In this document: piece after piece, positions 1-8,153 of the stretch
How positions within the stretch are numbered: position 1 is the stretch's first letter
Layout of the letters: each line of letters opens with the position of its first letter
Assembly: GCF_020405185.1 (NCBI RefSeq)
Contig: NZ_CP084463.1
Location: 2,232,001-2,296,000, forward strand
Source of the DNA: Halomicrobium salinisoli
Lineage (GTDB): Archaea; Halobacteriota; Halobacteria; Halobacteriales; Haloarculaceae
DNA length: 64,000 nt
Reading direction: 5' to 3'
Notes under the pieces: model-generated
What the model saw: the letters and a program-made list of their open reading frames with translations, nothing else
Told to the model about the DNA's origin: nothing
Database searches by the model: none
Program-made: the position numbers and the translations under genes

Positions 1-233
1 TGTTCGCGTACCTGCTCGGGCCGATCCTGTTCGGCTGGTACGGCTTTTTCCTCCTGCCGATCCTGTTCGTCCTGCTGCTGGAGGCGGTCCGGATCGCCCT
101 CCCGGAGCTGCTGCACGGTGAGCCGCTGACCCGTCGCCTGTCGATGGGCGAGGACGTCGGGACCGACCCGGGCGCCGTACAGGAGTCGGTTCCGGAGGAG
201 GAGTCGGCCGACGACGCGGCGGGCGATCAGTGA
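1..233 (+). CDS. AI-2E family transporter-like protein, C-terminal end (partial)
   Basis: The gene enters from the left edge; the 76 codons seen run to a TGA. The visible part starts in a hydrophobic stretch with GPILFGWYG and FFLLPILFVLLLE, then LPELLHGEP and an acidic, disordered tail. The Gly-Pro/Phe-Gly-Trp helix followed by a long hydrophobic helix and a short polar tail is what the last membrane segment of PerM/AI-2E family (UPF0118) permeases looks like. The substrate of haloarchaeal members is not established. Reading phase begins at base 3. The next gene lies on the other strand and converges with it. The family call rests on the tail alone, so it is only moderately secure. Confidence 0.6.
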   Translation, partial: FAYLLGPILFGWYGFFLLPILFVLLLEAVRIALPELLHGEPLTRRLSMGEDVGTDPGAVQESVPEEESADDAAGDQ

Positions 234-257
234 CGCGCCGGTCGCCCGCGACGGGCG

Positions 258-992
258 CTACCAGCCCTCGAACTTGTCCCGGCGGTAGAAGTCCAGTTCC
301 TGGACGACGTTCGGCGGCTCCTGTTCGGCCGCGAAGGCGATGCCCTCTGCGACGTCCCCGGGGTCGGCCGCCTCGTCCGGGTCGAGGCGCTCGCCGAGCG
401 ACTCGCCGTCCTCGGAGCCGAACTCCGTGCGGACCTCGGTGGGGTTGACGACGGTGACGCCGACGCCGTCGGGGCCGACGCTGCCGGCCAGGGACTTGCC
501 GAACCCGCGGACGAACCACTTCGTCGCGGCGTAGACGGGGCTGGCCGGCCGGGGGTACTGGCCGGCCATGCTGCCGACGAGGACGAGCAGCCCCTCCGTC
601 TCGCGGAGGTGGGGCAGCGACTCGCGGGCCGTGTAGAAGACGCCGGCGCAGTTGACGTCGAGCATCTGCCGGAACCGGTCGCTGTCCAGTTCCTCGACGG
701 CGCCCTCGCGGGCGAGGCCCGCGTTGGCGACGACGGTGTCGAGGCGACCGAACTCGTCGACCGTGGCTTCGACGAGCGCGGCGACCTGCGCGTCGTCGGT
801 GACGTCGGCCGTCTGGACGAGCACGTCGGCGTCGTGGTCCTCCCTGAGGTCGTCGGCGAGCGATTCGAGGCGGTCCTCGCGGCGGGCGCTGACGGCGACG
901 GCGGCGCCCCGCTCGGCGAGCGCTTCGGCGGTCGCTCGACCGATGCCGGAACTGGCGCCGGTGATCAGTGCGACGCTGTCGTCGAGACTCAT
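258..992 (-). CDS. Short-chain dehydrogenase/reductase (SDR) family oxidoreductase
   Basis: A 244-residue classical SDR. The Rossmann glycine motif TGASSGIG is at residues 11-18, NAG at 90-92, catalytic Ser141, and the YxxxK pair Tyr154/Lys158 (YAATK). Arg residues just after the second beta strand (SARRED) favour NADP(H) over NAD(H); this is inference. The length is that of a complete single-domain SDR, and the protein is cytoplasmic with no signal peptide. The ATG at 992 is preceded by a short AT-rich stretch in an otherwise GC-rich gap. It stands alone: the downstream neighbour converges and the gene upstream (1018-2670) ends 25 bases away. The substrate cannot be read from the sequence. 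Confidence 0.9.
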   Translation of the reverse strand: MSLDDSVALITGASSGIGRATAEALAERGAAVAVSARREDRLESLADDLREDHDADVLVQTADVTDDAQVAALVEATVDEFGRLDTVVANAGLAREGAVEELDSDRFRQMLDVNCAGVFYTARESLPHLRETEGLLVLVGSMAGQYPRPASPVYAATKWFVRGFGKSLAGSVGPDGVGVTVVNPTEVRTEFGSEDGESLGERLDPDEAADPGDVAEGIAFAAEQEPPNVVQELDFYRRDKFEGW

Positions 993-1017
993 GGGCCGAG
1001 CATTGTCGTGGAGCGGC

Positions 1018-2670
1018 TTAATTCTGGGTGAGGTTGCCGACCCGCTCGATACCGTCCGGCGCGAGCAGGACGCGCTGGTCCGCGGACACGCCCTCGAACG
1101 TGCGCTCGGTGCCGTCGGGCCAGGTGACGGTCACGTCGGCGGCCTCGGCGTCGCCCAGCCCGACGTGGATCACGCGGCTCTCCTGGGAGAGGTAGTCCGT
1201 ACGGGGCCGCTGCGTGCGGACCTGCGTGTCGTCGGCCGCCACGCGGACCTCGGCGCCGTAGGCCGTGGCGCCGCGGTCGTCGACGACCCGCAGTTGCAGG
1301 GCGCTCGTCTCGCTGGCGTTCACCGCGTTCTCGTAGACGGTGTAGCTCCCGTCGTAGGTGGCCGCGATCACGTCCCGGTCGCCGTCCCGGTCGTAGTCCA
1401 GCGTGGCCATCCCGCGGCGGTTGCCCTCCGTCAGGCCGCGCTCGCTGGCGTCGAGCGAGGTGAAGTTGCCGTCCTCGCGCTCCCAGAGCATCGGGTAGGT
1501 GTAGTGGGGGTCCTCGCGGTCGATCGCGACGACGTTCTGGGTGGTGTGCATGACGTCGCGGTCGCCGTCGTTGTCGAAGTCGGCGGCGGTAGCGGCCCAC
1601 CCCCACCCGCCGGAGCGGAGGTTCCACCGGTCGGCGCCGTCGGAGAACTCGCCGCCGCCCTCGTTGAGCAGCAGCGTGTTGCCCCTGGTCCGGTTGGAGT
1701 GGATGACCCACCGCAGGAAGTCCTCGACGCGCTCGTAGCGCTCGGGCGACATCGTCTCCCGGCTGATCGGCAGGTGGATGTTGGTCACGAGGACGTCGGG
1801 CCGGCCGTCGCGGTTCACGTCGGCGATCTCCGAGGACATGCCGTTGCGGGCGGTGTTACCGCGGAGGAGCCGCTGCTCGAAGGTGCCGTCGCCCTGGTTG
1901 ACGTAGATCACGTCGGAGTTGTAGTCGTTGGCGACGTGGACGTCGGGTCGCCCGTCGCCGGTCAGGTCGACGAAGCTCGCCGCGAGGCTCCAGCGCTCCC
2001 CCTCGATGCCGGCGTCGTCGACGCGCTCGAAGCCGTCGCCGGTGTTCTCGTAGAGGTAGTTCGGATTCCCGTTGTCCTCCTCGAGGGTGCCGTTGAGGGC
2101 GGAGTAGCCCGCGGGCTTCTCGACGGCCCAGTCGCCCGACTGGTAGAGCAGGAGGTCCCGGTCGCCGTCGCCGTCGTAGTCGGCCGGGGCCGCGCCGAGC
2201 GGGTACGTGACGTTCCCGAGGCCGACGTCGTCGCGCTCGAACTCGCCGCCCGCGTTGTGCAGGGCGACGACCTCGCCGCCGGCGGGCAACAGGAGCAGGT
2301 CCTCGCTGCCGTCGCCGTCGTAGTCGACGAACGCGGCGGACTTGAACGGGCGGTTCAGCTCCGGCAACGCGTCCGAGCGGGCGAACTCGCCCTCGCGGTT
2401 CTCGAAGAGGACGGGCCGCTCGCCGCCGACCGCGAGCACGTCCTCCCAGCCGTCGCCGTCGACGTCGGCGACGTAGACGCCGGCGTTGCCGTTGCCGACG
2501 CCGGTCCCGGCGGCGTCGGAGTAGTTCAGCCCGGACGAGGCGGTCGCGTCCTCGAAGCGGATCTCGCCGGCGTCCTCGCCCGCTCCCTCGCCGCCGGCCA
2601 GCGGCGCGGCACAGCCGGCGGTGACGGCCAGCAGCGCGACGGCGACCGCGAGCAGCCCGCGCCGTCTCAT
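1018..2670 (-). CDS. CRTAC1/UnbV-type FG-GAP repeat lipoprotein
   Basis: A 550-residue exported lipoprotein. Residues 1-20 form a signal peptide ending in the lipobox TAGC (Cys20). Most of the protein consists of FG-GAP/VCBS repeats, recognisable by calcium-loop motifs of the form D-x-DGD-x-D (for example DVDGDGWED and DYDGDGDRD), which fold as a beta-propeller. The last roughly 90 residues resemble the ASPIC/UnbV domain (LRVVDDRG, VTVTWPDG). The family is cell-surface and Ca-binding; no reaction is known. Its ATG overlaps the TGA of the upstream Dyp-like gene (2667-3989) by four bases, so the two are translationally coupled and probably act together at the outer face of the membrane. Confidence 0.88.
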   Translation of the reverse strand: MRRRGLLAVAVALLAVTAGCAAPLAGGEGAGEDAGEIRFEDATASSGLNYSDAAGTGVGNGNAGVYVADVDGDGWEDVLAVGGERPVLFENREGEFARSDALPELNRPFKSAAFVDYDGDGSEDLLLLPAGGEVVALHNAGGEFERDDVGLGNVTYPLGAAPADYDGDGDRDLLLYQSGDWAVEKPAGYSALNGTLEEDNGNPNYLYENTGDGFERVDDAGIEGERWSLAASFVDLTGDGRPDVHVANDYNSDVIYVNQGDGTFEQRLLRGNTARNGMSSEIADVNRDGRPDVLVTNIHLPISRETMSPERYERVEDFLRWVIHSNRTRGNTLLLNEGGGEFSDGADRWNLRSGGWGWAATAADFDNDGDRDVMHTTQNVVAIDREDPHYTYPMLWEREDGNFTSLDASERGLTEGNRRGMATLDYDRDGDRDVIAATYDGSYTVYENAVNASETSALQLRVVDDRGATAYGAEVRVAADDTQVRTQRPRTDYLSQESRVIHVGLGDAEAADVTVTWPDGTERTFEGVSADQRVLLAPDGIERVGNLTQN

Positions 2671-3989
2671 GGCTCCGGGAGCGCGACCCGGTCGCGCGGC
2701 GGGACGATCAGGGCGGTCCGGGCCTTCGTCTCGAGGTAGTCGACGATGCCGTGGTCGTCTGCGTCGAGGTCGACGTCGTACTCCTCGGGGTGCATCGCCG
2801 TGCGGACCTCGACGAAGTCCCGGACGTCGGCCTGTATCGACGTGAAGTTGAAGCCGGCGCCCTCGGCCACGTCGGTCGCGACGCCCTCCGAGCGGCGGAT
2901 GATCTTCGGGACGAACTCGTCGTCCCGGGCCCGGGCGACCTTCTGGGAGTGGCCGATCCGGCTGTACTCCTCGGCGTGGTCCGCGACGCTGTCGGCGTCC
3001 TCCGGCGTGATCCGGCTGGAGGTGCCCAGCCGCTCGGCCGTCTCGCCCACCTCCTCGAGGTCGTGGGCCGGGCAGAACATCTCCGCGGCTCGCTCCTCGG
3101 TGTCCTGGTCGTACCAGCGATCGAGGTCGATGTGGAGCCGCGAGGCGGCCAGCGTCGTCCCGCCGGCGAAGGGGCCGTCCTCGAGGGTCACCCGGTCCTC
3201 GGGCGCCTGGTTGTCGACGAAGCCCGACCGGTAGCCCATCGAGAGGGGCGCTTCGTCGGGGACGTCGTCGTTGTCCAGTTCCTCAGCGACGACCCCCTTG
3301 CCGGTGACGCCCGTGCGCTTCTCCGCCCGGGAGAAGACCCCCGAAAGCGTCGCCTCGACGTCGACGCCGTTGAGCCGGTCGATCCCGCCCCACAGCGCCT
3401 CCTCCGCGGCGATGACGACGGACCCGTAGTCCGCGTTCAGCACGAGGACGGCGTCGAAGGGGTCCGCCAGCGACGCGTCCTCGCCCACGGCGTCCAGCAC
3501 CGCTTCGGGCGAGAGCAGCGCGTCGGGGTCGGCGTCCAGCCGGTCGAAGTACCGCTGTGAGTAGCCCAGCATCCAGAGGAGCCCGTCGCTCAGCGAGGAC
3601 CCCTGGTTCCCTCCGGTCCCCCACTGGTACGCGCGGTCCAGCGTCGACAGCGCGGTCCGGACCTGCTCGCGCTCCTCGTCGGTCGGCGGAACCGACCCCT
3701 CGTAGGAGAGGCCCAGCACGACCTGGTGGCGCGGCAGCACCGTGTTGCCGTGCGCGTTGCGCACGAGGTAGTCGTTCCACCGATGCAGCCCGTTCGGCCG
3801 ATCGGACGGGTCCTCCGGCCGGGGCAGGTCGAGCGCCCCGTCGCCGTCCCCGCCGTCGCCGTCGGTCCCCGTCTCCGTCGCGGCCCGCTCGCGGTCCTGG
3901 CAGGCTGCGAGAGCGCTCGTCCCCCCGATGGCCACGGCCGACGCCACGAAGTCACGTCGGGACACGGCCCGAAACCGCTCGAAATCCAT
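2667..3989 (-). CDS. Tat-exported Dyp-peroxidase-like lipoprotein
   Basis: A 440-residue protein with a twin-arginine signal (SRRDFVASAV, Arg11-Arg12) and a lipobox ending at Cys30, so it is predicted to be folded in the cytoplasm and anchored outside. The body has the order of landmarks of Dyp-type heme peroxidases: GFVDNQAPED (where the family has GxxDG), a strand and helix with RLHIDLDRW, GHSQKVAR (candidate proximal heme His), KIIRRSEG, and FTSIQADVRDF near the end. The canonical glycine after Asp is Asn here. Export of a heme enzyme through Tat fits known Dyp proteins. First gene of a two-gene operon with the FG-GAP lipoprotein. Haloarchaeal relatives are usually annotated only as a domain of unknown function; the Dyp assignment is my reading of the motifs. 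Confidence 0.65.
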   Translation of the reverse strand: MDFERFRAVSRRDFVASAVAIGGTSALAACQDRERAATETGTDGDGGDGDGALDLPRPEDPSDRPNGLHRWNDYLVRNAHGNTVLPRHQVVLGLSYEGSVPPTDEEREQVRTALSTLDRAYQWGTGGNQGSSLSDGLLWMLGYSQRYFDRLDADPDALLSPEAVLDAVGEDASLADPFDAVLVLNADYGSVVIAAEEALWGGIDRLNGVDVEATLSGVFSRAEKRTGVTGKGVVAEELDNDDVPDEAPLSMGYRSGFVDNQAPEDRVTLEDGPFAGGTTLAASRLHIDLDRWYDQDTEERAAEMFCPAHDLEEVGETAERLGTSSRITPEDADSVADHAEEYSRIGHSQKVARARDDEFVPKIIRRSEGVATDVAEGAGFNFTSIQADVRDFVEVRTAMHPEEYDVDLDADDHGIVDYLETKARTALIVPPRDRVALPEP

Positions 3990-4141
3990 CGTAGTCGATT
4001 ACGAACGGCACCTGATAAACGTTTCCCGGAACGTGAAAGGAACCCGCCGCGAGGCGGCCGTTTCGCCCATGATTCGGCGGGGTCGAGGACTGAAGCCTGT
4101 CGAAAGGGATAACTGGATCCGGGTCCCGCTGTGACAGTAGG

Positions 4142-5050
4142 ATGACAACGGGTGACGCGGACGGGATCAGAGACGTCGATCCGACGGAGACGCCGCCGGC
4201 GGAGATCGACCTCGACCTCGTCCGGGCGGGGCTGGAGAGCGAGAACAACCTCGACCGGACCCAGGCCGCCCAGGTGGTCTCGACGATGGCGGCCGAGGAC
4301 CCGGCACTGGTCGAGCCGCTCGTCCCGACGCTGGTGGGGCTGTTCGACGACGAGCGGACGGTCGTCCTCAAGGAGGTGCTGTTCGCCCTCTCGGTTCTGG
4401 CCGAGGACGACCCCGACCACGTCGCCGACGACGTCGGCGGCCTGATCGACCTGCTGGACCACGACGTCCCGCTGATCCGGTCCGTCGCTGCCCGGGCGCT
4501 CCGGCCCGTCGCCGTCGACCGGCCAGCGGTCTTCGCGGCGCACGTCGACGACCTGCTGACCGTCGTCGAGCGGCCCGTCGAGGACCCGACCGAGGGGTAC
4601 GAGCCGGACCCCAACGCCCACAGCGCCCAGGTCCGGACGATCAACGACGTCCGGGACAAGGCCGAGCGGCGCCAGCTGGCCGCCCGAGCCGTCGCAGCCC
4701 ACGTCGTGGTGGCGGTGGCCGACCGCGACGCGGCGGCGGTGACGGACCACGTGGACCGGCTGGCCGACCTGCTGGACGACGACAGCCCGGCCGTCACGGC
4801 CGCCGCGGCCGACGCCCTGGCCAGCGTGGCCGAGGACGACCCCGACGCCGTGGCCGGCGTCACGGACGCGCTGATCGGGACCTTCGATAGCCCGGACGAC
4901 CCGACGCGGGCCAGCGCCGTCGCGGTGCTGGGCTTCGTCGGCGACGAGGCCGCCGTCGAGCCGCTGCGCGAGCTGGCGGACGACGACGAGGCCGACGAGG
5001 ACCTGCGCGAACTGGCCGCGGAGACGGCCGCGTTCGTCGAGGACGGCTAG
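4142..5050 (+). CDS. HEAT-repeat protein
   Basis: A 302-residue cytoplasmic protein made of paired amphipathic helices. HEAT-like units are seen as AAQVVSTMAAEDP, VLFALSVLAEDDP, AARALRPVAVDRP, AADALASVAEDDP and VAVLGFVGDEAAVEPLREL, spaced by roughly 35-45 residues. Such alpha-solenoids are protein-binding scaffolds; the partner is unknown. A middle segment (about residues 150-170, GYEPDPNAHSAQVR) interrupts the solenoid. The start at 4142 lies about 30 bases after an AT-rich box (GGATAACTGG at about 4107), consistent with a leaderless or short-leader transcript. The flanking genes are unrelated. Confidence 0.85.
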   Translation: MTTGDADGIRDVDPTETPPAEIDLDLVRAGLESENNLDRTQAAQVVSTMAAEDPALVEPLVPTLVGLFDDERTVVLKEVLFALSVLAEDDPDHVADDVGGLIDLLDHDVPLIRSVAARALRPVAVDRPAVFAAHVDDLLTVVERPVEDPTEGYEPDPNAHSAQVRTINDVRDKAERRQLAARAVAAHVVVAVADRDAAAVTDHVDRLADLLDDDSPAVTAAAADALASVAEDDPDAVAGVTDALIGTFDSPDDPTRASAVAVLGFVGDEAAVEPLRELADDDEADEDLRELAAETAAFVEDG

Positions 5051-5095
5051 CGGCGGCCGCCGAGCGGGCGCGAGTGCGATCGAACGGACGCCGCG

Positions 5096-5332
5096 TCAGG
5101 GCTGTTCCTTCTTCCGCTTCGTCGCGTACCAGTACAGGACGGCCGCGAGCCCGCCCGTAAGGCCGATGAGCCCCAGGTTGACGAACGCGATCACGCGCGA
5201 CTCCTCTTTCTCGTGGCCCAGCGCGAACGACATCGCAGTGAGGACGAACAGGAAGAGCATGAACATCTCCAGCAGCCACAGGTGCTGGCGGTAGTCGTAG
5301 ACCGCCCCCCAGAACTCGTCGCGCCAGTCCAT
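5096..5332 (-). CDS. Small two-helix membrane protein
   Basis: A 78-residue protein starting MDWRDEFW, with two membrane helices (WLLEMFMLFLFVLTAM and FVNLGLIGLTGGLAAVLYWY) and a basic C-terminal tail (TKRKKEQ), giving a cytoplasmic tail by the positive-inside rule. An in-frame ATG nine codons upstream (5359) would add a polar stretch; I preferred the start nearest the conserved-looking aromatic/acidic N-terminus. No family recognised. It lies between the HEAT-repeat gene (convergent) and the beta-mannosidase (divergent). Confidence 0.65.
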   Translation of the reverse strand: MDWRDEFWGAVYDYRQHLWLLEMFMLFLFVLTAMSFALGHEKEESRVIAFVNLGLIGLTGGLAAVLYWYATKRKKEQP

Positions 5333-5405
5333 GGCGCCGCGTTCGACCGGCCGATCCAAGAACTTTCCTGAACGGCCGCTGCGGCCGAAAGGATCGCGCC
5401 GGTAG

Positions 5406-5411
5406 CCTTAT
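5406..5411 (+). promoter_or_regulatory. TATA box of the beta-mannosidase gene
   Basis: The AT-rich box CCTTAT lies in a very GC-rich gap, 26-31 bases before the ATG at 5437. That spacing is typical of leaderless haloarchaeal transcripts and favours 5437 over the in-frame ATG at 5410, which lies on the box itself. Confidence 0.5.
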
Positions 5412-5436
5412 GCCCGCCTGCGCGCCACGCGAAACT

Positions 5437-7968
5437 ATGCAAAAGCAGTCACTGAACGGCACGTGGCGCTTCCGAGAGCGGGACGGCGACGGGGAGTGGC
5501 TGTCCGGGTCGGTCCCCGGCGGGGTGTACACCGACCTGCTGGACGCCGGCGAGATCCCCGACCCGTTCTACGAGGACAACGAACTGGACGTCCAGTGGGT
5601 CGGGGAGACCGACTGGGAGTACCGGCGGACCGTCGACGTCGACGAGTCGCTGCTCGAGCACGACCGCGTCCTGCTCCAGTGCGACGGCCTCGACACGGTC
5701 GCGACCGTCCTCGTCGACGGCGAGGAAGTGGGCCGGTCGGTCAACATGCACGTCGGCCGCGAGTTCGACGTCGCCGACGCGCTCGACCCCGGCGAGAACG
5801 AGGTCGCGGTGCGGTTCCGCTCGCCGGTCGAGTACGGGGTCGAGCGCGCCGAAGAGTACCCCTACGAGGTGCCCGCGATCCGCTACCCCGTCGACCAGCC
5901 CGCGCGGTCGTTTATCCGGAAGGCCCAGTGCCACTACGGCTGGGACTGGGGCCCCTGCCTCCCGACGATGGGCATCTACCGCGACGTCTCGCTGGTGGCC
6001 TACTCCAGCCCGCGGATCCGGTACACGAAGACAGAGCAGGACCACGCCGGCGACGGCGTCGCCCTGACCGTCCGGGCCGGGATCGACGCGCCCGAGGCGG
6101 GCGAGTACGACCTCACGGTCGAGGTGGCCGACGCCGTCGTCACCGAGACGGTCGCTCTCGAAGCGGGCGAGCAGGAGGTCGAACTGACCGTCGACGTCGG
6201 CGACGTCGACCTGTGGTGGCCGAACGGCTACGGCGACCAGCCCCTGTACGACATCGTGGTGACCGTCGAGGACGACGAACGTGGCGAGGCCCACGCCGTC
6301 TCCGACCGCGTCGGGTTCCGCGAGATCGACCTCGTGGTGGAACCGGACGACGAGGGCACCTCCTTCTCCTTCGAGGTCAACGGCGAACCGGTGTTCGCGA
6401 AGGGGGCCAACACCATCCCCGCGGCCCCGCTGTACGGCGAGGTGACCCGGGACCGCTACGAGCACCTGGTCCGCAGCGCCGCCGACGCCAACATGAACAT
6501 GCTGCGAGTCTGGGGCGGCGGCTACTACGAGTACGACGACTTCTACGACCTCTGCGACGAGTACGGCCTGCTGGTCTGGCAGGACTTCATGTTCTCCTGC
6601 GCGCTGTACCCCGCCGACGACGCGTTCCTCGAGACGGTCGAGGAGGAGGTCCGCTACCAGGTCCGTCGGCTGGCGAACCACCCCTCCGTCGCGCTGTGGT
6701 GTGCCAACAACGAGAACGAGGAGGCCCTGCACAACTGGTTCGGCGACCACGAGGCCCACGACAGCCACGTCGAGGACTACCGGAAGCTCTACGAGGAGAC
6801 CGTGGGGCCGGCCTGCGAGGAAGAGGACCCCTCGCGGACCTTCTGGCCGGGCTCGCCCTCCAGCGGCCCCGACGAGGACGACCCCTACGTCTTCGAGAAG
6901 GGGGACGTCCACTACTGGGACGTCTGGCACGCCGGCCAGCCGTTCGAGGACTACTACGGCACGGAGCCGCGGTTCGTCTCCGAGTTCGGCTACCAGTCGT
7001 TCCCCTCGCCGGACTCGCTGTCGACCGTCCTCGACGAGGACGACTTCAACCCCACGTCCCCGATGATGGAGCACCACCAGCGCAACCCCGGCGGGAACAC
7101 CACCATCCTCACGCGGACGGCCAGCTACTTCCGGGTCCCCTTCGACTTCTCGGACTTCGTCTACGTCTCCCAGCTGCTCCAGGCCGAGGCCATGACGACG
7201 GCCATCGAGCACTGGCGCCGGCGCAAGCCCACCACGATGGGCGCGCTCTACTGGCAGCTCAACGACCTCTGGCCGGTCGCCTCGTGGGCCTCGATCGAGT
7301 ACGACGGCAAATGGAAGGCCCAGCAGTACGCGGCCCGCCGGCAGTTCGCGCCCGTGCTCGTCTCCTTCCACCCCGAGTTCGAGGGCGCGGACGGCGCCGA
7401 GAACGCCCAGGCCGACGACGGGGACGACGCCGACCGGGGCGACGTCGTCGCCCAGACCCTGTGGATCACCAGCGACCTGACCGAACCGATCGAGGGCCAG
7501 ATCGCCCTCGAAGCGGTCACCCTCGACGGCGAGGTGGTCCGCGAGGAGACCGTCGACGTCGATATCGACGCCCACGAGAGCACGGCCCTGCTGACCGTCG
7601 AGCGCGAGGACCTCCCCGAGGGCGTCGCCCCCTCGGAGGTCATGCTCCGCGCCGAGTACGACGGCCCCGGCGAGTCCTACCCGACGGCGGCCTTCTTCGA
7701 GGACTACAAGGCGCTGGCCCTGCCCGAGACGGCCCTCGACGTGGCGATCGACGGCGCGGCGGTGACCGTCGCCGCCGAGGACGCCGCCCTGTTCGTCGAA
7801 CTCGACGCCGGGACGCTCCGGGGCTCGTTCTCGGACAACTACTTCCACCTCGCGCCCGGCGAGGAGCGCACCGTCGCGTTCGACTCCTACGACGGCCGCC
7901 GCGACGCCGTCGTCGCGGCCCGACTGGACGAGGAGCTGTCGGTCCGTCACCTCCGCGACACCTACTGA
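5437..7968 (+). CDS. Beta-mannosidase, glycoside hydrolase family 2
   Basis: An 843-residue enzyme that removes terminal beta-mannosyl residues. The N-terminus (LNGTWRFRE, then GGVYTDLL) is the jelly-roll sugar-binding domain of GH2 beta-mannosidases; an Ig-like domain follows, then the TIM barrel. In the barrel the acid/base is Glu426 in WCANNENEE and the nucleophile is Glu516 in VSEFGYQSF; the barrel also has WGGGYYEYDDFYD and YWQLNDLWP, typical of the family. No signal peptide, so cytoplasmic; it would act on imported mannosides. C-terminal beta domains complete the usual length. It is not linked to sugar transport genes: the next gene encodes an amino-acid-type binding protein with its own promoter. 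Confidence 0.93.
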   Translation: MQKQSLNGTWRFRERDGDGEWLSGSVPGGVYTDLLDAGEIPDPFYEDNELDVQWVGETDWEYRRTVDVDESLLEHDRVLLQCDGLDTVATVLVDGEEVGRSVNMHVGREFDVADALDPGENEVAVRFRSPVEYGVERAEEYPYEVPAIRYPVDQPARSFIRKAQCHYGWDWGPCLPTMGIYRDVSLVAYSSPRIRYTKTEQDHAGDGVALTVRAGIDAPEAGEYDLTVEVADAVVTETVALEAGEQEVELTVDVGDVDLWWPNGYGDQPLYDIVVTVEDDERGEAHAVSDRVGFREIDLVVEPDDEGTSFSFEVNGEPVFAKGANTIPAAPLYGEVTRDRYEHLVRSAADANMNMLRVWGGGYYEYDDFYDLCDEYGLLVWQDFMFSCALYPADDAFLETVEEEVRYQVRRLANHPSVALWCANNENEEALHNWFGDHEAHDSHVEDYRKLYEETVGPACEEEDPSRTFWPGSPSSGPDEDDPYVFEKGDVHYWDVWHAGQPFEDYYGTEPRFVSEFGYQSFPSPDSLSTVLDEDDFNPTSPMMEHHQRNPGGNTTILTRTASYFRVPFDFSDFVYVSQLLQAEAMTTAIEHWRRRKPTTMGALYWQLNDLWPVASWASIEYDGKWKAQQYAARRQFAPVLVSFHPEFEGADGAENAQADDGDDADRGDVVAQTLWITSDLTEPIEGQIALEAVTLDGEVVREETVDVDIDAHESTALLTVEREDLPEGVAPSEVMLRAEYDGPGESYPTAAFFEDYKALALPETALDVAIDGAAVTVAAEDAALFVELDAGTLRGSFSDNYFHLAPGEERTVAFDSYDGRRDAVVAARLDEELSVRHLRDTY

Positions 7969-8006
7969 CTCCCGGGCCGTCCGCCGCGTGCTCGCCCGCT
8001 TTTATA

Positions 8007-8032
8007 CGTCCCGCTCGGTGCCGAGCGGGACG
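8007..8032. repeat. 12-bp perfect inverted repeat after a TATA-like box
   Basis: Arms CGTCCCGCTCGG (8007-8018) and CCGAGCGGGACG (8021-8032), separated by two bases and directly preceded by TTTATA (8001-8006). It lies 40 bases after the beta-mannosidase stop and about 120 bases before the next start. It could be an operator next to a promoter or a terminator hairpin; the T-run expected of a terminator is before it, not after it. Confidence 0.45.
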
Positions 8033-8153
8033 CCCGCCCGTCCGCTCCGGTCGCGCGCCGCAGGACGTCACCGCGGTCGGTCGCGTCCGTTCGGCGACCA
8101 CATCGGGCGTAACCGCCCAAAGTAATATGTACGGTAACTCGCAACCGACTGGT

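Noticed and set aside
8121..8153. ATG at 8127 as the start of the solute-binding protein
   Set aside because: It lies inside the AT-rich box that is best explained as the TATA element for a leaderless transcript starting at 8154; the Tat signal is complete from 8154.
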